From positions 35,001-99,000 of the forward strand of contig NZ_JBNNUK010000013.1 in NCBI RefSeq assembly GCF_050279675.1: a stretch of 64,000 nt of DNA, read 5' to 3'. This DNA comes from Viridibacillus sp050279675 (GTDB lineage Bacteria; Bacillota; Bacilli; Bacillales_A; Planococcaceae). The notes beneath the pieces were generated by a model that ran no database searches, was not told the origin of the DNA, and saw nothing but the letters and a program-made list of their open reading frames with translations. The position numbers and the translations under genes are program-made. The stretch's first letter is position 1. Each line of letters opens with the position of its first letter. Positions 62,601 to 64,000 of this stretch are shown here, piece by piece.

Positions 62601-63558
62601 TTTTAAGTAATAAATTTTCTGCATTAGAACTATGTACAATTTTAACCGTTGGAATAATGAAGTCAAAAAACTTGGTTCTGTTATATATCTCATGAGAACC
62701 ATCTTTATTAATAAATAAATCATCTTTTAAAGCATATATAAATACAATATTTTGCTCTGACAACTGTTTTGTATTGTTTAATATAATGTTTAAACTTTTT
62801 AATCTTTCATATATACTAATATTTTCAAATCTATCTAAATCCTCAAATATTACATACTGAAACTTAGATTGCTTAAAAAAATAAATAATTTCGTCTAAAT
62901 ATCTATTGAATACCGTGTTATTTTCCTTTGTAACTACCTCGATAGATGTGCTTCCAAATCCAAATTTACTTAATCCTAATTTTTGGAATATCAAAATGCA
63001 AATATATATGAAATATGTATACACTGCCACTAAGAATATTCCTATAAGTACTATCATTGCTGTATAGTTTAAGTCACCCGAAATAAACTTACTATATGCT
63101 TTAGGTAGCCAGCTAAATTTAAACATTGAATAAGTTATTAAACTCATAATGAGCATAAAAAATATCGTAGCTAGTGTTTTATACTTATCTAAGTCAAAAA
63201 TTCTTGTGAATTTTGAGAATGGTATCTTATCGGGTTCGATTTTGTAAACTAACTGCTGTAGTATTTGTTGTTCTAAAATATTTTCGAGAGGAACATCTGT
63301 ATCTTGACTCTTATTATTAGTAGTAGCATCTTTTGTATCATTACTAAATGTTGCAATAGATATTTTTACAGTCTTATCTTTAATTTCTTCTTTTTTAATA
63401 AACGTATCAATTAGACTACTTTTACCAGCTCCATAAGGGCCCGTTATAGCTATGTTTTTATTATTTTCATTAGAAATTGCCCAGCTCATAGCGTCTAAAA
63501 AAGGTTTCTTATTATTATCTTCTATATCTATATTAGGCACTAAACTCTCAAATTCCAA
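59611..63558 (-). CDS. YobI/KAP-like membrane-anchored P-loop NTPase
   Basis: A 1315-residue protein. The N-terminus LVPNIDIEDNNKKPFLDAMSW and Walker A GPYGAGKSS (40-48) match the YobI-type P-loop domain. Two transmembrane helices (about 129-147 and 166-192) lie between Walker A and Walker B (YVIFEDLD, 235-242), the arrangement known for KAP NTPases. The remaining 900 residues are helical and repeat-like, rich in Asn, Ile, Glu and Lys. Related NTPases are often found on mobile islands and are suspected to act in defence or signalling; no activity is proven. The start is TTG after GGAGGTGG. The gene is very AT-rich and monocistronic. Confidence 0.82.
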   Translation of the reverse strand: MEFESLVPNIDIEDNNKKPFLDAMSWAISNENNKNIAITGPYGAGKSSLIDTFIKKEEIKDKTVKISIATFSNDTKDATTNNKSQDTDVPLENILEQQILQQLVYKIEPDKIPFSKFTRIFDLDKYKTLATIFFMLIMSLITYSMFKFSWLPKAYSKFISGDLNYTAMIVLIGIFLVAVYTYFIYICILIFQKLGLSKFGFGSTSIEVVTKENNTVFNRYLDEIIYFFKQSKFQYVIFEDLDRFENISIYERLKSLNIILNNTKQLSEQNIVFIYALKDDLFINKDGSHEIYNRTKFFDFIIPTVKIVHSSNAENLLLKRLKREFQSDGKLVGLSIEFIEDIALYINDMRILINICNEYKVYKNALVNNGITADGLFAVVVYKNIYPGDYSSLLSNKGKVYEILNIKDLIINKIKKKIETIQNQIDLGIISETYSSEEIATLFYLEKDLNGITQIDVINSEGITKNTITKNNSSKFKFEGLFESCLELGNDFNLQYHYSFNRNAEIFNGLGFFSISSKMNFLERYRAIYYKEKENSLIREKEDLEEKIKIIKLNSISFLIKNGYMNSEKILDEMQKEYDLLYFLIRNGWIDESYEDYLSYFYEGSLSNNDNKLLKAIRNGLAEDENLDLKNVTKVINRIKIEEISSPSVFNRNLLEFLIENRQTQHEKFNAMVELIFNSKIGKEYYLRFIEYMSDNGNFNGIGALISKANKLGFKVLEDITVNLDTPRKEKYAYSIINSWLFINDKNSLKLMKGFIEQLEPQKIYDNCNIEAIQQMLEDLNIKFKNITSVDGKIKDYVAKHNYFEISSINIQHVIKKVNIKNVFDNDLINEYIKANIKEFIESVILKLGSYTEEEETLISLLNDEELAGSLKYELIKKCNNRIEDISKIDSVKNLISLDKMQCNINNIISLISREEYEEEEVSLDTVLSNKSNWNELLQHKNEINQISVDAFNLITEEFFKSEIVSGKAMENLFKDTERYITVPNDLLESTDENLYDKLSSLIKVLGWDIEVYRFISEYDDNELLLKYLFDVLKNYEYDEIKDDLLHLNSEGLLPWSEELIGKLDFDDEERITYFKHVSSKVTDQFVLDETCATIPLDAELNLKWQGREANTSYFLALANEGIEDSVIESTIEELDYWDIQIFRVLEQFSEKFALSYTKKNEKELFNNSDFSQDEFNILTKGNLSDELIKNLYNFNTFKPEGEFLNWLINEERYTSLLELYNEREIIESYKQQQNISIILYWYINTKKLKREEIYELLSNLKPPFNEIKIGNGNNKKFKYNEWTEKLMKYLEKKNATATVYCNENTGIYVNNKRK

Positions 63559-63743
63559 TCAGGACCACCTCCAAATCTATTATGTAAAGAAATAAGAATA
63601 AGTTTAAAGAAGTTTTACTCTCCATAACTTTTAAATGTTCGTTGTTTAACATCTTCGGAACATTTGCAATTATAATTATAACAGCAATTTGGAATAATTA
63701 GCATATTATTAAATCCATTTAACTAACAATAGAAATATAAAAA

Positions 63744-63772
63744 AGCAACTATTCTTTTTAGAAATAGTCGCT
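63744..63772 (-). terminator. Terminator downstream of the IS3 element edge
   Basis: Stem AGCGACTATTTCT / AGAATAGTTGCT followed on the minus strand by TTTTTT. The gap 63559-63865 holds nothing else I can assign. Confidence 0.7.
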
Positions 63773-63865
63773 TTAGTTCTAGTTCCTCAAATTTCTATAA
63801 GGTAAATATGAGATTCTTTATATACATTGGATTTAAGTCAATATATTGGACACAAAAAAGTTAAG

Positions 63866-64000
63866 TCAGGCTGTTGCTCGACATAATTTTTCTAATTCAG
63901 CTGGAGTTAAGTAGTTGATTGCTCCGTGAATTCTTTTGCGATTATACCAACTTTCAATGTACTGAAAGAGTGACAATTTTGCAGTTTCAAAGTTCAAATA
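63866..64000 (-). CDS. IS3-family transposase, C-terminal part (continues beyond the window)
   Basis: The last 44 codons read YLNFETAKLSLFQYIESWYN then RKRIHGAINYLTPAELEKLC. WYNRKR.HGAINYLTP is the end of the IS3/IS150-type OrfB integrase domain, including the region just after the catalytic Glu. The gene runs off the right edge, so completeness is unknown. TTGGACACAAAAAAGTTAAG at about 63846-63865 probably belongs to the terminal inverted repeat. Confidence 0.85.
   Translation of the reverse strand, partial: YLNFETAKLSLFQYIESWYNRKRIHGAINYLTPAELEKLCRATA

Overview
The window reads as the chromosome of a low-GC, spore-forming member of the Bacillales. The gene content and the short intergenic repeats fit the Lysinibacillus/Solibacillus group best (inference). 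The sporulation gene yunB, the SufCDSUB machinery, an S-box in front of metNPQ, the gltC/gltBD pair and the yut, yun, yus and fad clusters all match Bacillus subtilis neighbourhoods by family. Most of bases 1-37,800 is conserved core. From about 37,800 to the right edge the sequence becomes increasingly accessory, AT-rich and scarred by mobile elements.

Core part, left to right: a 3'-truncated NDH-2-like oxidoreductase, yuzB, yutF-yutE, a DUF3055 gene, lipA-yutD (lipoate synthesis), yunB, an HD-GYP protein and yunD-yunE-yunF; sufCDSUB; gltBD with divergent gltC; a dicarboxylate/amino-acid symporter; metNPQ under a SAM-I riboswitch; yusE/yusF/gcvH/yusI; and the fadN-fadA-fadE beta-oxidation operon with a near-perfect FadR operator. 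A YdbP-like thioredoxin, a C39-like peptidase, a 5'-3' exonuclease and hutH follow.

Accessory part: between hutH and an lrp gene sits a 7.4-kb block bounded by two 209-bp direct repeats, each containing the hutH upstream region and start codon. All main genes in the block lie on the minus strand. They comprise a lactococcin-972-like bacteriocin precursor, its seven-TM-type membrane partner and ABC ATPase, and a complete agr-type quorum-sensing module: AgrB, a 57-aa AgrD with a CTALF ring motif, AgrC and AgrA. This is the most interesting system in the window. It looks like a self-contained peptide-pheromone-controlled bacteriocin cassette, with an IS110 remnant just upstream of the bacteriocin gene.

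Further right are ordinary redox and transport genes: DJ-1, OsmC, EamA and a DsbA-like/nitroreductase pair with two copies of a TGTAACT-N5-AGTTACA operator. A YrpD-like secreted protein follows, then an ABC-2-type cassette (three permeases and one ATPase) with a small secreted protein. A 128-nt 3' fragment of ssrA (tmRNA), still followed by its terminator, lies at 57176-57303, and the first 15 bases of that end recur at 53393-53407. The 3' end of ssrA has therefore been used as an integration site, probably more than once. To the right lie a secreted toxin/DUF3885 immunity pair, resolvase debris, a 1315-aa YobI/KAP-like membrane NTPase and the edge of an IS3-family element. This looks like a toxin and defence island that continues outside the window. 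No integrase, tRNA, rRNA or CRISPR array was seen.
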